Below, piece after piece: positions 27,202 to 36,083 of a stretch of DNA of 64,000 bases. Every line of letters starts with the position of its first letter. The first letter of the stretch is position 1. The notes beneath the pieces were generated by a model. It saw only the letters and a list, made by a program, of their open reading frames with translations, was not told the origin of the DNA and searched no databases. Made by a program: the position numbers and the translations under genes. The DNA comes from Flavobacteriia bacterium (lineage in GTDB: Bacteria > Bacteroidota > Bacteroidia > Flavobacteriales_D > Crocinitomicaceae), in contig CANFUT010000019.1 in the NCBI GenBank assembly GCA_947450325.1, positions 1 through 64,000 on the forward strand, given 5' to 3'.

Positions 27202-27978
27202 TTAAAGTTCTATATTCCAGTTTTTTAATTCATTGATGGCTTGATAGGCTGTCATGTCGAACTGAATCGGAACAACGCTCGCAAAACCATGTTCAAGTGC
27301 CCATAAATCAGAATCTTCGGTTTTGTCAGCAGCTTCAAATTTACCGCTCAACCAAAAATAAGGATTTCCAAATTGATCCATTCTTTTGTCGAAAAAATCC
27401 GCCCACATCGCATGTGCACCGCGACAAATTTTGATTCCTTTGATTTCGCTCGCAGCGATACTTGGAACATTTACATTCAAGCAAGTTCCTTTGGGTATTT
27501 GATTTTCCAACACAGATTGCACCATTTTTTGAACGATGATTTTAGCACCAGAAAAATCCGCATCCGCATGATAATCTGCCAACGAAAATCCAATCGACGG
27601 AATACCTTCAATCGCTCCTTCTACAGCTGCCGACATCGTACCCGAATAAAGCACATTTGTACTTGCATTGTCGCCATGATTGATTCCAGAAACAATCAAA
27701 TCCGGTTTTCTTTTCATCAATTCATAAATCCCCAATTTGACGCAATCCACTGGTGTTCCAGAACAAGTGAAAGCCTTGATGTCGCCAAAAATATCAGAAG
27801 GATTCATTCTTAAAATAGAATTGATGGTAATCGCATGTCCCATTCCAGATTGAGGTTTGTCGGGCGCAATCACCACAACTTCACCAAAAGGTTTAACCGC
27901 CTCAACCAATGAAGCAATTCCCTTGGCAAAAATGCCATCATCATTGGTGACAAAAATCAACGGTTTCGAAACTGACAT
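27202..27978 (-). CDS. surE: 5'/3'-nucleotidase SurE
   Basis: 258 residues from the ATG at 27978. An upstream in-frame ATG at 28023 would prefix 15 residues before the conserved start and is unlikely. The enzyme dephosphorylates nucleoside monophosphates with a divalent metal. Metal-site motif NDDG at residues 12-15, SGINHG with the metal-binding Asn, and SGTMSAAVEG all sit in family order. It is first in the surE-membrane protein-lpxB run. SurE is often linked to stress survival; no regulation is visible here. Confidence 0.95.
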   Translation of the reverse strand: MSVSKPLIFVTNDDGIFAKGIASLVEAVKPFGEVVVIAPDKPQSGMGHAITINSILRMNPSDIFGDIKAFTCSGTPVDCVKLGIYELMKRKPDLIVSGINHGDNASTNVLYSGTMSAAVEGAIEGIPSIGFSLADYHADADFSGAKIIVQKMVQSVLENQIPKGTCLNVNVPSIAASEIKGIKICRGAHAMWADFFDKRMDQFGNPYFWLSGKFEAADKTEDSDLWALEHGFASVVPIQFDMTAYQAINELKNWNIEL

Positions 27979-28077
27979 GCGGCTGTTTTTTCTTTTGAAT
28001 GAAATAAAACACGAAAGTAACAAAAATGCCTCGACTTTAGATTGAAAAATTAATCTTAACTATTCATTTAAATCCCC

Positions 28078-28085
28078 TACCTTTG
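28078..28085 (+). promoter_or_regulatory. Predicted -7 element for the DnaJ-KTSC gene
   Basis: TACCTTTG matches TAnnTTTG exactly, 74 bp before the ATG at 28159. No TTG lies at -33. Confidence 0.35.
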
Positions 28086-28158
28086 CACCCAAATTCGAAT
28101 TTTGAATCAGCATTAAAAGTGTAAGACTTAACTGATTCAATTGATAGCATTGTATTTT

Positions 28159-28608
28159 ATGAAAAAAATTGACGATTACAGAAAGTTACTTGGTGTTAAC
28201 AAAACCGCAACTTTGAAAGAGCTTAAATCCGTTTACCGTGGATTGATGAAGGATTTTCACCCTGATAAAATTCAAGACAACGAGGAAGCAAAAATTGAAG
28301 CTGAGGAAAAAAGTAAAAACATTATTGAGGCTTATCATTTCATCGTTAGTGTTTGTCCAGAAACTTGGGCTGGTTACAAAGAAGCATACGAAACAACGAT
28401 TTCTTCTTCTTTGATTGCCGACATTGAATACAAAGGAGTTACTTTGCGCATTGATTATGCGGATGGAAACAGCTATGAATATTTCGATGTTCCGAAAAAT
28501 ATTTTTACCAAATTCATCAATGCAGATTCTCAAAATCGATTTGCGAGAAGACAGATTTGCAACAATTACGTGCACCGAAAAGTGACGACTAATTTGGTTC
28601 CAGCTTAG
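28159..28608 (+). CDS. DnaJ-domain protein fused to a KTSC domain
   Basis: 149 residues from the ATG at 28159; the TTG at 28141 would add only six. The N-terminal J domain (about 3-65) has the HPD tripeptide in KDFHPDK, so it should stimulate an Hsp70 ATPase. The C-terminal 60 residues fit the KTSC domain: SSSLIADIEY, a YEYFDVP turn and a basic NNYVHRKV ending. There is no G/F-rich or zinc-finger region, so this is a small dedicated co-chaperone and not DnaJ itself. The KTSC function is not established to my knowledge. It stands alone between divergent surE and downstream rnpA. Confidence 0.75.
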   Translation: MKKIDDYRKLLGVNKTATLKELKSVYRGLMKDFHPDKIQDNEEAKIEAEEKSKNIIEAYHFIVSVCPETWAGYKEAYETTISSSLIADIEYKGVTLRIDYADGNSYEYFDVPKNIFTKFINADSQNRFARRQICNNYVHRKVTTNLVPA

Positions 28609-28710
28609 GATTTATTTTCATATTATTTTGATTTTTTAAGAATGTTAATTCTTGTTGATTTTCGTTCAACTGACTTTTGACGTCTTAAATCTTTTTATCT
28701 TAGCGCTTTC

Positions 28711-29088
28711 ATGGACGAAACTTTCGGAAAGGCATATAAACTTTGTAGTCAAAAAGCAATTGCTGCTATTTTTGAGCAAAAGAAAAGTGTGAAACAATTT
28801 CCATTTGTGATGCATTATGCGCCGATGGAACTTCCGACAGACAAATCTTTTCAAGTGGTAATCTCCGCGCCCAAAAGGATTTTTCGAAAAGCGCACGACA
28901 GAAATCGCATAAAAAGATTGATGAAAGAGGTTTTTCGAAAGAATAAATTAATTTTGGAAGAGAAGTTAACAACAAATCAACAGCAAATGGCGTTGTTTTT
29001 GGTGTACACCAACAAAGAAGAAATGGATTACAGTTTACTTTTACGTAAAATGGAAAGTTTACTTCTCAAATTTACTAATGAATTATAA
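28711..29088 (+). CDS. rnpA: Ribonuclease P protein component
   Basis: 125 residues. It is the protein subunit of RNase P, which matures tRNA 5' ends. The RNR motif (Arg-64, Asn-65, Arg-66 in KAHDRNRIKRL) is intact. A TTTG (28676-28679) and a TATCTTAG (28696-28703) form a possible -33/-7 pair so close to the ATG that the transcript would be nearly leaderless. It is not next to rpmH as in many phyla. The S41 protease starts 11 bp after the stop, an arrangement typical of Bacteroidota. Confidence 0.92.
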   Translation: MDETFGKAYKLCSQKAIAAIFEQKKSVKQFPFVMHYAPMELPTDKSFQVVISAPKRIFRKAHDRNRIKRLMKEVFRKNKLILEEKLTTNQQQMALFLVYTNKEEMDYSLLLRKMESLLLKFTNEL

Positions 29089-29099
29089 TTGCTAAAAAT

Positions 29100-30743
29100 A
29101 TGATCAACAAGTTTTCTCGCCTCATTCTGGTTTTTACAATATCCATTTTTTCGTTTCAATCACAAGCGCAAACCAACGGTTTTGAAGTAATCAAAAGCAT
29201 GGAGTTGATGGATTTAATCTATCAGCATTTAGACATGTACTATGTGGACGAGCCAAAACCTGGAACGCTTTCCAAATTTGCGATTGATGCGATGTTGAAA
29301 GAATTGGATCCTTACACAGTTTATTACCATGAATCCAACATGGAAGATTATTTGTTGATGACCACCGGACAATACGGAGGAATCGGCGCGGTGATTCGTA
29401 AAATTGGCGATTACACTTACATCGCTGAACCTTACGAAGGAAATCCAGCACAAAAATCTGGTTTAAAAGCCGGAGATAAAATTCTTTCTATCGACGGTCG
29501 CGACATGAAAGCCAAAAAAAGCGATGATGTTTCTTCTTCATTAAAAGGACCAAAAGGTTCTACGATTCAAGTAAAAGTGTTGAGAAACAACAAAGACGAA
29601 ATCACCATTCCAATCACGAGAGACGAAATCAAAATTCCACACATTCCTTACACCGGAATGGTTTCAGAAACAGTTGGATACATCAACCTAAATACTTTCA
29701 TGCAACCAACAACTGCCACAGACGTGAAGGCCGCGGTGCTTGATTTGAAATCCAAAGGAATGAAAGAATTGGTGCTCGATTTAAGAGGAAACGGCGGTGG
29801 ATTGTTGATAGAAGCGGTAAAAATTGTCAATTTATTTGTCAAAAAAGGTCAAGTTGTTGTTACAACCAAAGGAAGAGTTGAAGAAGAAAATCGCGTTTAC
29901 AAAACCTTAGACGAGCCTGTAGATTTGAATATTCCATTAGTTGTTTTGGTGGACGAAGGATCTGCTTCTGCTAGTGAAATTGTTGCTGGAAGTTTACAAG
30001 ATTTAGACCGTGCCGTGATTATCGGAAACACTTCTTACGGAAAAGGTTTGGTGCAAAGAACATACGATTTAAAATACGGTTCAAAAATCAAATTGACCAT
30101 TGCGAAATATTACACGCCTTCAGGAAGATGTGTACAACGTTTGGAATATTACGACAAAGAAAGTGGTCAAAAACCAAAAGCAATTCCTGATTCATTGATC
30201 AAAGTTTTTAAAACTGTGAATGGTCGTGAAGTAATTGATGCGCGTGGAATTGAGCCAGAAATTACCATCAAAGAAAAAGAATACAGCCGTTTGACTGCGA
30301 TGTTAGTAGGAAACAATTTGGTTTTCAATTATGCGACAGATTATTTTTACAATCATCCAAGCATTGCTGAAGCAGGGAAATTCACTTTGAGTGATGCTGA
30401 TTACGAAGCTTTCAAACAATTGGCAATCAAAGACACATTTGATTATTCAACAGCATCCGAAGAAATGCTGAAGAAAATGAAAGAAACGGCCGAGGAAGAA
30501 GGCTATTTTGATGATGCGAAAGCGCAGTATGAAGAATTGATGAAAAAAGTCGTTCCGTCTAAAGAACGTGATTTAGAAAAATTCAAAGAAGAAATTAAGA
30601 CTATCATTGAAAATGAAATCATTTCAAGATATTACTACCAAAAAGGAAGAACAATCGACGCGTTTAGAAATGACGACTATTTGAAAAAAGCCATTGAAAT
30701 ATTAAAAAACACAAAAGAATATAACACTATTTTGAAAAAATAA
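29100..30743 (+). CDS. S41-family C-terminal processing peptidase
   Basis: 547 residues with signal peptide ending QSQAQ. A PDZ domain occupies about 85-170 (GGIGAVIRKIG ... GLKAGDKILSIDG). The peptidase domain carries the SASASE block (288-293) with the serine nucleophile and the general-base Lys-315 in GNTSYGKGLVQ. A charged helical tail follows (about 400-547). It should act in the periplasm, trimming or degrading proteins by their C-terminal ends (CtpA/Prc class). It is probably cotranscribed with rnpA. The specific substrates are unknown. Confidence 0.92.
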   Translation: MINKFSRLILVFTISIFSFQSQAQTNGFEVIKSMELMDLIYQHLDMYYVDEPKPGTLSKFAIDAMLKELDPYTVYYHESNMEDYLLMTTGQYGGIGAVIRKIGDYTYIAEPYEGNPAQKSGLKAGDKILSIDGRDMKAKKSDDVSSSLKGPKGSTIQVKVLRNNKDEITIPITRDEIKIPHIPYTGMVSETVGYINLNTFMQPTTATDVKAAVLDLKSKGMKELVLDLRGNGGGLLIEAVKIVNLFVKKGQVVVTTKGRVEEENRVYKTLDEPVDLNIPLVVLVDEGSASASEIVAGSLQDLDRAVIIGNTSYGKGLVQRTYDLKYGSKIKLTIAKYYTPSGRCVQRLEYYDKESGQKPKAIPDSLIKVFKTVNGREVIDARGIEPEITIKEKEYSRLTAMLVGNNLVFNYATDYFYNHPSIAEAGKFTLSDADYEAFKQLAIKDTFDYSTASEEMLKKMKETAEEEGYFDDAKAQYEELMKKVVPSKERDLEKFKEEIKTIIENEIISRYYYQKGRTIDAFRNDDYLKKAIEILKNTKEYNTILKK

Positions 30744-30816
30744 ACGTTCTGTTTTTTAGCACATTTTTGAAAAACAATTTGTGCATTGTTGCTTTGTTCT
30801 ATCTCACTGATTCAAT

Positions 30817-32391
30817 ATGCTAAGTAAACATTTGGGTGTAAATACTTACCACAACTTACTTTTTGTTGGCTATTTAGGCTTAGCCGTTGGACTTCCATTG
30901 AGCAAAGTGGTTTTATCCATCTCATCGATGTGGATTTTATTGATTCTACTTCTGGAAGGAAATTTCAAAATGTACTTTCGAAATCTGCGTCAAAATAAAG
31001 TGATGCTGTTTTTATTTGCGCTTTTATTGATTCAATTAATCAGCTTTTTATGGTCTTGGGACATCAAATTCGCGCTAGAAGACCTAAATTCTAAATTGCC
31101 ACTTTATTCAATTCCAGTGGTTTTTGTTGCGCAACCATTAAAAAATGATCTACATAAAAAGGCTTTGCTCGGCGCATTTGTTTTGATCATGCTCATTACT
31201 TCGGTGTACAATTTTGGAAGCTATCAACATTGGTTTGGAAATCACGTTTACGACGATATTCGCGGAATGTCTCTGCTAATTTCGCACATTCGATATGCAT
31301 TGATGATTACCATGGCGGCAAGTATTTGTTTGGTTTGGATTTTCTACTCCAAAATCAACTTCAAATGGCTAGCGGTTTTACTGTTTTTTTGGTTTGGTTT
31401 TTATACCTATTATGCCCAAATATTAAGCGGTGTAATGACGTTTGTCGGAATTCTGATTGCTGTGTTAATTATCGAGGTTTTCAGGCGAAAAAACAAAGTT
31501 TTCACCTTGATAACCATTTCATTGGGCAGCTTGATAACCATTTCATTCTGCGTCGGTTTATACTTGTTTTTCCAACCACAAAAATTGAAAATTTCCTTGG
31601 ACAAACTTCCTTGGGTAACAGAAGACGGAAACAGGTATTTTTATCACTGGGACAATCTTTCATTAGAAAATGGATACCCGATGTACTTTTTCCTGTGTCA
31701 AGAAGAGTTGCGCGAAAATTGGAACCAAAGATCTAATTTTCCTTATGATTCACTTGACCTAAAAGGACAACAAATGGAAGCGACAATTATTCGTTATTTG
31801 ACTTCAAAAGGGGCTTACAAAGACGGCGCAGCGATTCGTAAATTGACATCAGAAGACATTCGCAATATTGAAAATGGAATTCCAACTGTTCTTGCAACCA
31901 ATGGCGGAATCATGGATCGACTTTCTGGTCTTAAAAATGAATTGTTGTATGCCAATGATCCCAACGGACAGAGCATTTCTCAAAGATTCATCTATTGGAA
32001 AACTGGATGGAAAATCATCCGAAAAAATTGGTTGATTGGCGTTGGTGCTGGCGATATCCATTTGGCATTTCAGATGCAATACAACCGAGACAAATCAACA
32101 TTGACCAAAGAAAACAGAAATAGAACGCACAATCAATATTTGAGTTATTTGATTACGTTTGGTGTTTTTGGATTATTCATTTTCATGGGCATTTTGTATC
32201 AATTTTGGAAATTTGCCAAAACGCAAAAAGATGTCTTGGCACTTCTATTCCTCACCATCGCTTGTCTTTCTTTTTTGGTGGAAGACACGCTAGAAACCCA
32301 GATGGGTGTTACCTTTTTTGCTTTCTTTTTTGGGTTGTTTTTGTCAGGCAACAGACAGAATGAGAAACTAAATGAAAATGATGAAAAATAA
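30817..32391 (+). CDS. O-antigen ligase-like polytopic membrane protein
   Basis: 524 residues with roughly 10-12 hydrophobic helices and one large loop (about 260-400). The Wzy_C-like segment ends in GVGAGDIHLAFQ and RNRTHNQYLSYLITFG, the motifs seen in O-antigen ligase/polymerase (WaaL/Wzy) proteins. It would transfer or polymerise a lipid-linked glycan at the periplasmic face of the inner membrane. No glycosyltransferase neighbours are present, so its role (ligase, polymerase or glycoprotein glycosyltransferase) is open. Confidence 0.75.
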   Translation: MLSKHLGVNTYHNLLFVGYLGLAVGLPLSKVVLSISSMWILLILLLEGNFKMYFRNLRQNKVMLFLFALLLIQLISFLWSWDIKFALEDLNSKLPLYSIPVVFVAQPLKNDLHKKALLGAFVLIMLITSVYNFGSYQHWFGNHVYDDIRGMSLLISHIRYALMITMAASICLVWIFYSKINFKWLAVLLFFWFGFYTYYAQILSGVMTFVGILIAVLIIEVFRRKNKVFTLITISLGSLITISFCVGLYLFFQPQKLKISLDKLPWVTEDGNRYFYHWDNLSLENGYPMYFFLCQEELRENWNQRSNFPYDSLDLKGQQMEATIIRYLTSKGAYKDGAAIRKLTSEDIRNIENGIPTVLATNGGIMDRLSGLKNELLYANDPNGQSISQRFIYWKTGWKIIRKNWLIGVGAGDIHLAFQMQYNRDKSTLTKENRNRTHNQYLSYLITFGVFGLFIFMGILYQFWKFAKTQKDVLALLFLTIACLSFLVEDTLETQMGVTFFAFFFGLFLSGNRQNEKLNENDEK

Positions 32392-32662
32392 CATTAAATT
32401 GTTGGTTCTCTCACTTTCTCATTCTCATTTTCGCTCTTAAGATGCTGCGTTCCGGCTCGAACCTGGGTTCTCATCCCGTACTTTTTAGGCACAAAAAAGC
32501 CTTAAAAACTTAAGACTCTTTCTTCAATCTGCGGAGAGAGCGGGATTATCTTCGCTAAAGCTTCGATAGGCTCCACTGCGTTCCGGCTCGAACCGGGTTG
32601 TCATCCCGCATTTTTTGGGCACAAAAAAAGCCTTAAAAAATTAAGACTCTTTTTCTAATCTG
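32392..32662. repeat. Intergenic region with duplicated tRNA-Ser 3' end and terminator
   Basis: A 102-bp unit occurs twice in tandem (32446-32547 and 32577-32678) with a 131-bp period and about ten differences. Each unit holds a TGCGTTCCGGCTCGAACC segment, a GCCTTAA/TTAAGACT terminator hairpin, and the last 16-17 bases of tRNA-Ser (GCGGAGAGAGCGGGATT). Unit 2 runs into the intact tRNA. Unit 1 stops after the tRNA's 3' end. An inverted repeat GCGGGAT (32540-32546) / ATCCCGC (32603-32609) bounds the joint. Confidence 0.75.
32622..32652 (-). terminator. Rho-independent terminator of tRNA-Ser
   Basis: On the minus strand the arms AGTCTTAA and TTAAGGCT (one G-U pair) are separated by TTTT and followed by seven Ts. 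The duplicated copy, at 32498-32517, follows it in the direction of transcription. Confidence 0.75.
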
Positions 32663-32750
32663 CGGAGAGAGCGGGATTCGAACCCGCGATACACTTTTGG
32701 CGTATACACACTTTCCAGGCGTGCTCCTTCAACCACTCGGACACCTCTCC
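32663..32750 (-). tRNA. tRNA-Ser (anticodon GGA)
   Basis: 88 nt. The acceptor pairs GGAGAGG with TCTCTCC (one G-U pair), discriminator G. The D arm begins TGTCCGAGTGG, the anticodon loop reads CTGGAAA, a long variable arm follows as in class II tRNAs, and the T arm is GCGGGTTCGAATCCCGC. CCA is not encoded. It reads UCC and UCU codons. Confidence 0.95.
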
Positions 32751-32812
32751 TATTATTGGTTTCCCTTTCGGGGTCACAAAAATACTAATTTTATCTGAAT
32801 CTAGCGATTTCC

Positions 32813-33835
32813 TTAACAAGTCATTTCACCATTCAGATCTTGAGACAAAATTTGACGAATTTCACTTGCGTCTTGTCCTTTCCCCAATGCGTACATCATC
32901 TTAGTAACTGCGGCTTCCGTAGTTAAATCAAATCCACCAATTACTCCAGCTTTTTGGAAAAAAGAACTGGTTTCATACCGCCCTTGCTCCACACTTCCTG
33001 TGCTGCATTGCGTGATGTTGAGGACAATTCCACCTTGCTCCAAATACGTTTTAATCAACTCAGTAAATCGAGTATCCGAAGGAGAATTTCCTGCGCCAAA
33101 TGTTTCGATTATGATTCCTTTCACCAACTGAAAATCAAACAAACTTTTGTACACTTCAGCGCTAAATCCTGGAAAAATCTTCAAAAGCGCAACGCGATTA
33201 TCGAAAGCAGTAAATAAACTTAACGGTTGATGTGTAATCAAAGGTTCATGATGGTAACGAATAGAAACACCAGCAACCGCCAATTCAGGAAAATTCGGTG
33301 AACTAAACGCTTCAAATTCGGTGGCTGAAATTTTCGAAGTGCGATTTCCTCTATACAATGAATATTCAAAATAAATAGCCACTTCTTGAATTTTCGGCGC
33401 ACCGTTTTCGTCTTTCGCTGCTGCAATTTCAATCGATGTAATCAAATTTTCTTTTCCGTCAGTTCTGATTGTTCCAATTGGCAATTGTGAACCTGTCAAA
33501 ATCACAGGCTTCGACAATCCTTGCAACATAAAACTCAAGGCTGAAGCTGTGTAAGCCATGGTGTCAGAACCATGTAAAATCACAAATCCGTCAAATTGGT
33601 CGTAATTGTCAAACACAATCTCTGCTATTTCCGCCCATTTTTCGGGATTCATCTCTGAAGAATCAACTGGCTGATCAAATGAAATGGCTTTTAAATCCAC
33701 ATTCAATCTGTCCAATTCTGGAATTTGATTCGACAAATGATTGAAATCAAATGCCTTTAAAACACCCGTTTTTGGGTCGTTTATCATCCCGATGGTTCCA
33801 CCGGTGTAAATCATTAAAACGTTCGGCTTTTCCAT
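32813..33835 (-). CDS. ansA: L-asparaginase, type I (cytoplasmic)
   Basis: 340 residues from the ATG at 33835; the TTG just before it is not needed. It hydrolyses asparagine to aspartate and ammonia. The first catalytic Thr-14 lies in YTGGTIG, and the second motif LHGSDTMAYTASAL carries the Thr-Asp pair. SQLPIGTIRTDGKENL fits the family's substrate loop. There is no signal peptide, which matches AnsA and not the periplasmic type II enzyme. TatD lies just upstream on the same strand (4 bp gap), so the two are cotranscribed. Confidence 0.92.
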   Translation of the reverse strand: MEKPNVLMIYTGGTIGMINDPKTGVLKAFDFNHLSNQIPELDRLNVDLKAISFDQPVDSSEMNPEKWAEIAEIVFDNYDQFDGFVILHGSDTMAYTASALSFMLQGLSKPVILTGSQLPIGTIRTDGKENLITSIEIAAAKDENGAPKIQEVAIYFEYSLYRGNRTSKISATEFEAFSSPNFPELAVAGVSIRYHHEPLITHQPLSLFTAFDNRVALLKIFPGFSAEVYKSLFDFQLVKGIIIETFGAGNSPSDTRFTELIKTYLEQGGIVLNITQCSTGSVEQGRYETSSFFQKAGVIGGFDLTTEAAVTKMMYALGKGQDASEIRQILSQDLNGEMTC

Positions 33836-33839
33836 CAAC

Positions 33840-34610
33840 TTAAGATTTGAAAAACAAATTTTCTGCGTTCGCGGTTGTCAATTCTCCTATTTTAGAAACT
33901 GAAATTTCGAAAATATTGGAAATTTTATCAGCTATAAATGGAATATATGCACTTTCGTTTCGCTTGCCTCGATGAGGCGTTGGTGCCAAATAAGGCGAAT
34001 CCGTTTCCAAAATCAATTGATCCAATGGAATGTGTTTCACCACTTCGTCTAAACCTGATTTTTTAAACGTTACCACTCCGCCAATTCCAAATAAAAATCC
34101 GCCATAAGATTGAATTTTTTGAACATCTTCCACGGTACCAGAAAAGCAATGAAAAACTCCTCGCAATCGTTCGTCGTTGTGTTTGTCCAAAACATCAAAA
34201 ATTTGGGGAAAAGAACTTCTTGCGTGTATTACAATCGGCAAATCAAGTTCCTTTGCCCAATTAATTTGTTTAATAAAAGCTTCAATTTGTTGTTCTTTGT
34301 AGCCCTCTTCCCAGTATAAATCAATTCCTATTTCACCAACAGCCACAAATTTGCGTGCAAACAAATGTTTTTGAACAATCGCCAATTGCTCTTCCCAATC
34401 TTCTTCCACAGAAGTTGGGTGCAAACCCATCATTGGAAAACAATTCGCTGGATATTTTTGCTCCAAAGCAAACATTCCTTCAATTGAATCTTTGTCAAGA
34501 TTTGGAAGCAACATTTTGGTCACACCAGCTTCAATCGCTTTTTGAATCACCAAATCTCTGTCTTCCGAAAAAGTATCAGCATACAAATGCGTATGTGTGT
34601 CTATAAACAT
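33840..34610 (-). CDS. TatD-family metal-dependent hydrolase (DNase)
   Basis: 256 residues from the ATG at 34610, two bases after the upstream stop; an upstream in-frame start at 34631 would overlap that gene. Metal ligands are visible in order: DTHTHLY (residues 4-10), EIGIDLYW, HARSS, HCFSG and ETDSPYLAP. TatD proteins are Mg-dependent 3'-5' exonucleases, some with DNA-repair roles. The exact member (TatD, YcfH or YjjV type) is not separable by eye. It sits between a small lipoprotein gene and ansA in an apparent operon. Confidence 0.92.
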   Translation of the reverse strand: MFIDTHTHLYADTFSEDRDLVIQKAIEAGVTKMLLPNLDKDSIEGMFALEQKYPANCFPMMGLHPTSVEEDWEEQLAIVQKHLFARKFVAVGEIGIDLYWEEGYKEQQIEAFIKQINWAKELDLPIVIHARSSFPQIFDVLDKHNDERLRGVFHCFSGTVEDVQKIQSYGGFLFGIGGVVTFKKSGLDEVVKHIPLDQLILETDSPYLAPTPHRGKRNESAYIPFIADKISNIFEISVSKIGELTTANAENLFFKS

Positions 34611-34612
34611 CG

Positions 34613-34870
34613 TTACTCTAATTTTTGGCATTCTGCTTTGCGCTTCAACATTTCATCGCCACTCATGGTTTGAAAATCTTTGCATTTCTTGTCTTTTTCA
34701 GCGCGAAGTCGAAACAAATCTTTCTTTTGTTGTTCGGTTACTTCACTTGTTAACAGTTTAGCTGACAGTTGATTCAATTCTTCACCAACTTCCAAACATT
34801 CACACATTTTCGTGTCTTTTGTTCCACAGGAAAACAACAAAAATGCAGAAAGGAATATATAATAACGCAT
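34613..34870 (-). CDS. Small Cys-rich lipoprotein
   Basis: 85 residues with a lipoprotein signal (FLSAFLLFSC), the lipidated Cys being residue 15. The mature part is charged and mostly helical, with further cysteines at MCECLEV, KKCKDF and AECQKLE, which may form disulfides in the periplasm. I do not recognise a named family. It is first in an operon with tatD and ansA. Confidence 0.7.
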   Translation of the reverse strand: MRYYIFLSAFLLFSCGTKDTKMCECLEVGEELNQLSAKLLTSEVTEQQKKDLFRLRAEKDKKCKDFQTMSGDEMLKRKAECQKLE

Positions 34871-34955
34871 GTTCTCTAATTTTTACCGCCAAATTAGATA
34901 AAAATGACGAATCATTCGTTTGTTGTTTGTAATTTTCGGACTCAAAAACGCAGTT

Positions 34956-36083
34956 ATGTCAAAACTTCCGCATGTAGGTACGACGATTTTCACCACCATG
35001 TCAAAAATGGCGATGGATCACCAAGCAATCAATCTTTCGCAAGGATTTCCAAATTTCCCTGTAGATGAAAAATTGACCGATATTTTGGTAGAAACCGCCA
35101 AAGAAAATGCGCACCAATATGTTCCTATGAGCGGTTTGCCTGCCTTGTTGGAAGGAATTGCAACGCTGACTTGGGAAAACTACGAAAGAAAAGTAAATCC
35201 TGCGATTGAAATTTTGGTCACCGCTGGAGCAACACAAGGAATTTTTACAGCCATTCAAGCGTTCGTAAAAACTGGACAAGAAGTCGTGATTTTGGATCCC
35301 GCTTATGATTGCTATGCTCCGGCTGTGATTTTAGCAGGGGGAAGTCCCGTTCATATCAATATGAAGTTAGATTTTACGCCAGATTGGGAGAAAATAAATT
35401 CGAATGTGAATGATAAAACGGCGATGATTATCGTTAATAATCCGCACAATCCTTCTGGAAAAATTTTGCAAGAATCAGACCTCATCGAACTCGAAAAATT
35501 GATGGATAAACATCCACAATTGTTGTTGCTTTCAGATGAAGTTTATGAATACATTACATTCGAACAAAAACACATTTCTGCCAATACAAGAACTAGTTTG
35601 ATCGACAGAACAATTGTTGTTTCCTCTTTTGGAAAAACATTTCACATTACCGGATGGAAAATTGGATATCTGATTGCACCTGAAAATCTGATGGTAGAAA
35701 TTAAAAAAGTACATCAATTTTTGGTTTTTTGCGTGAATAGCGTGGCACAAATCTCCTTGGCAAAATACTTAAAAGAGGTTGATGTTCAAAAACTCGGTGC
35801 TTTTTATCAAACAAAGCGAGATTATTTCAAACAATTAATTTCCAGCAGTCGGTTTGAATTATTGCCTTCTGAAGGTTCTTACTTTCAAACTGCCAGCTAC
35901 AAGGAAATTTCCAATCAATCAGACATGGATTTTGTGACAGAAATGGTTCAAAAACATGGCGTAGCAGCAATTCCATTTTCTGCTTTTTACCAAGACCACA
36001 ACGACCAAAAAATTATCCGTTTTTGTTTTGCAAAAGACAACGAAACGTTAGAAAACGCAGCCGAAAAATTATGCAAGATTTAA
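34956..36083 (+). CDS. PLP-dependent aminotransferase class I/II (methionine/glutamine transaminase-like)
   Basis: 375 residues from the ATG at 34956; the upstream start at 34920 would add 12 residues and lacks support. The fold-type I PLP lysine is Lys-227 in SSFGKTFHITGWKIG. Other hallmarks are INLSQGFPNFP near the N-terminus, AGATQGIF, NNPHNPSGK and SDEVYEYITF. The N-terminus and spacing match the YbdL/kynurenine-aminotransferase/glutamine-transaminase-K group. The next gene, an omega-amidase-like nitrilase, starts inside this gene's 3' end (13-bp overlap), which supports a transaminase-omega-amidase pair acting on methionine or glutamine keto acids. Confidence 0.88.
   Translation: MSKLPHVGTTIFTTMSKMAMDHQAINLSQGFPNFPVDEKLTDILVETAKENAHQYVPMSGLPALLEGIATLTWENYERKVNPAIEILVTAGATQGIFTAIQAFVKTGQEVVILDPAYDCYAPAVILAGGSPVHINMKLDFTPDWEKINSNVNDKTAMIIVNNPHNPSGKILQESDLIELEKLMDKHPQLLLLSDEVYEYITFEQKHISANTRTSLIDRTIVVSSFGKTFHITGWKIGYLIAPENLMVEIKKVHQFLVFCVNSVAQISLAKYLKEVDVQKLGAFYQTKRDYFKQLISSSRFELLPSEGSYFQTASYKEISNQSDMDFVTEMVQKHGVAAIPFSAFYQDHNDQKIIRFCFAKDNETLENAAEKLCKI

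Noticed and set aside
32440-32750. Site of an integrated prophage or conjugative element at tRNA-Ser
   Set aside because: No integrase, transfer or phage genes lie on either side; only a short duplicated remnant remains.
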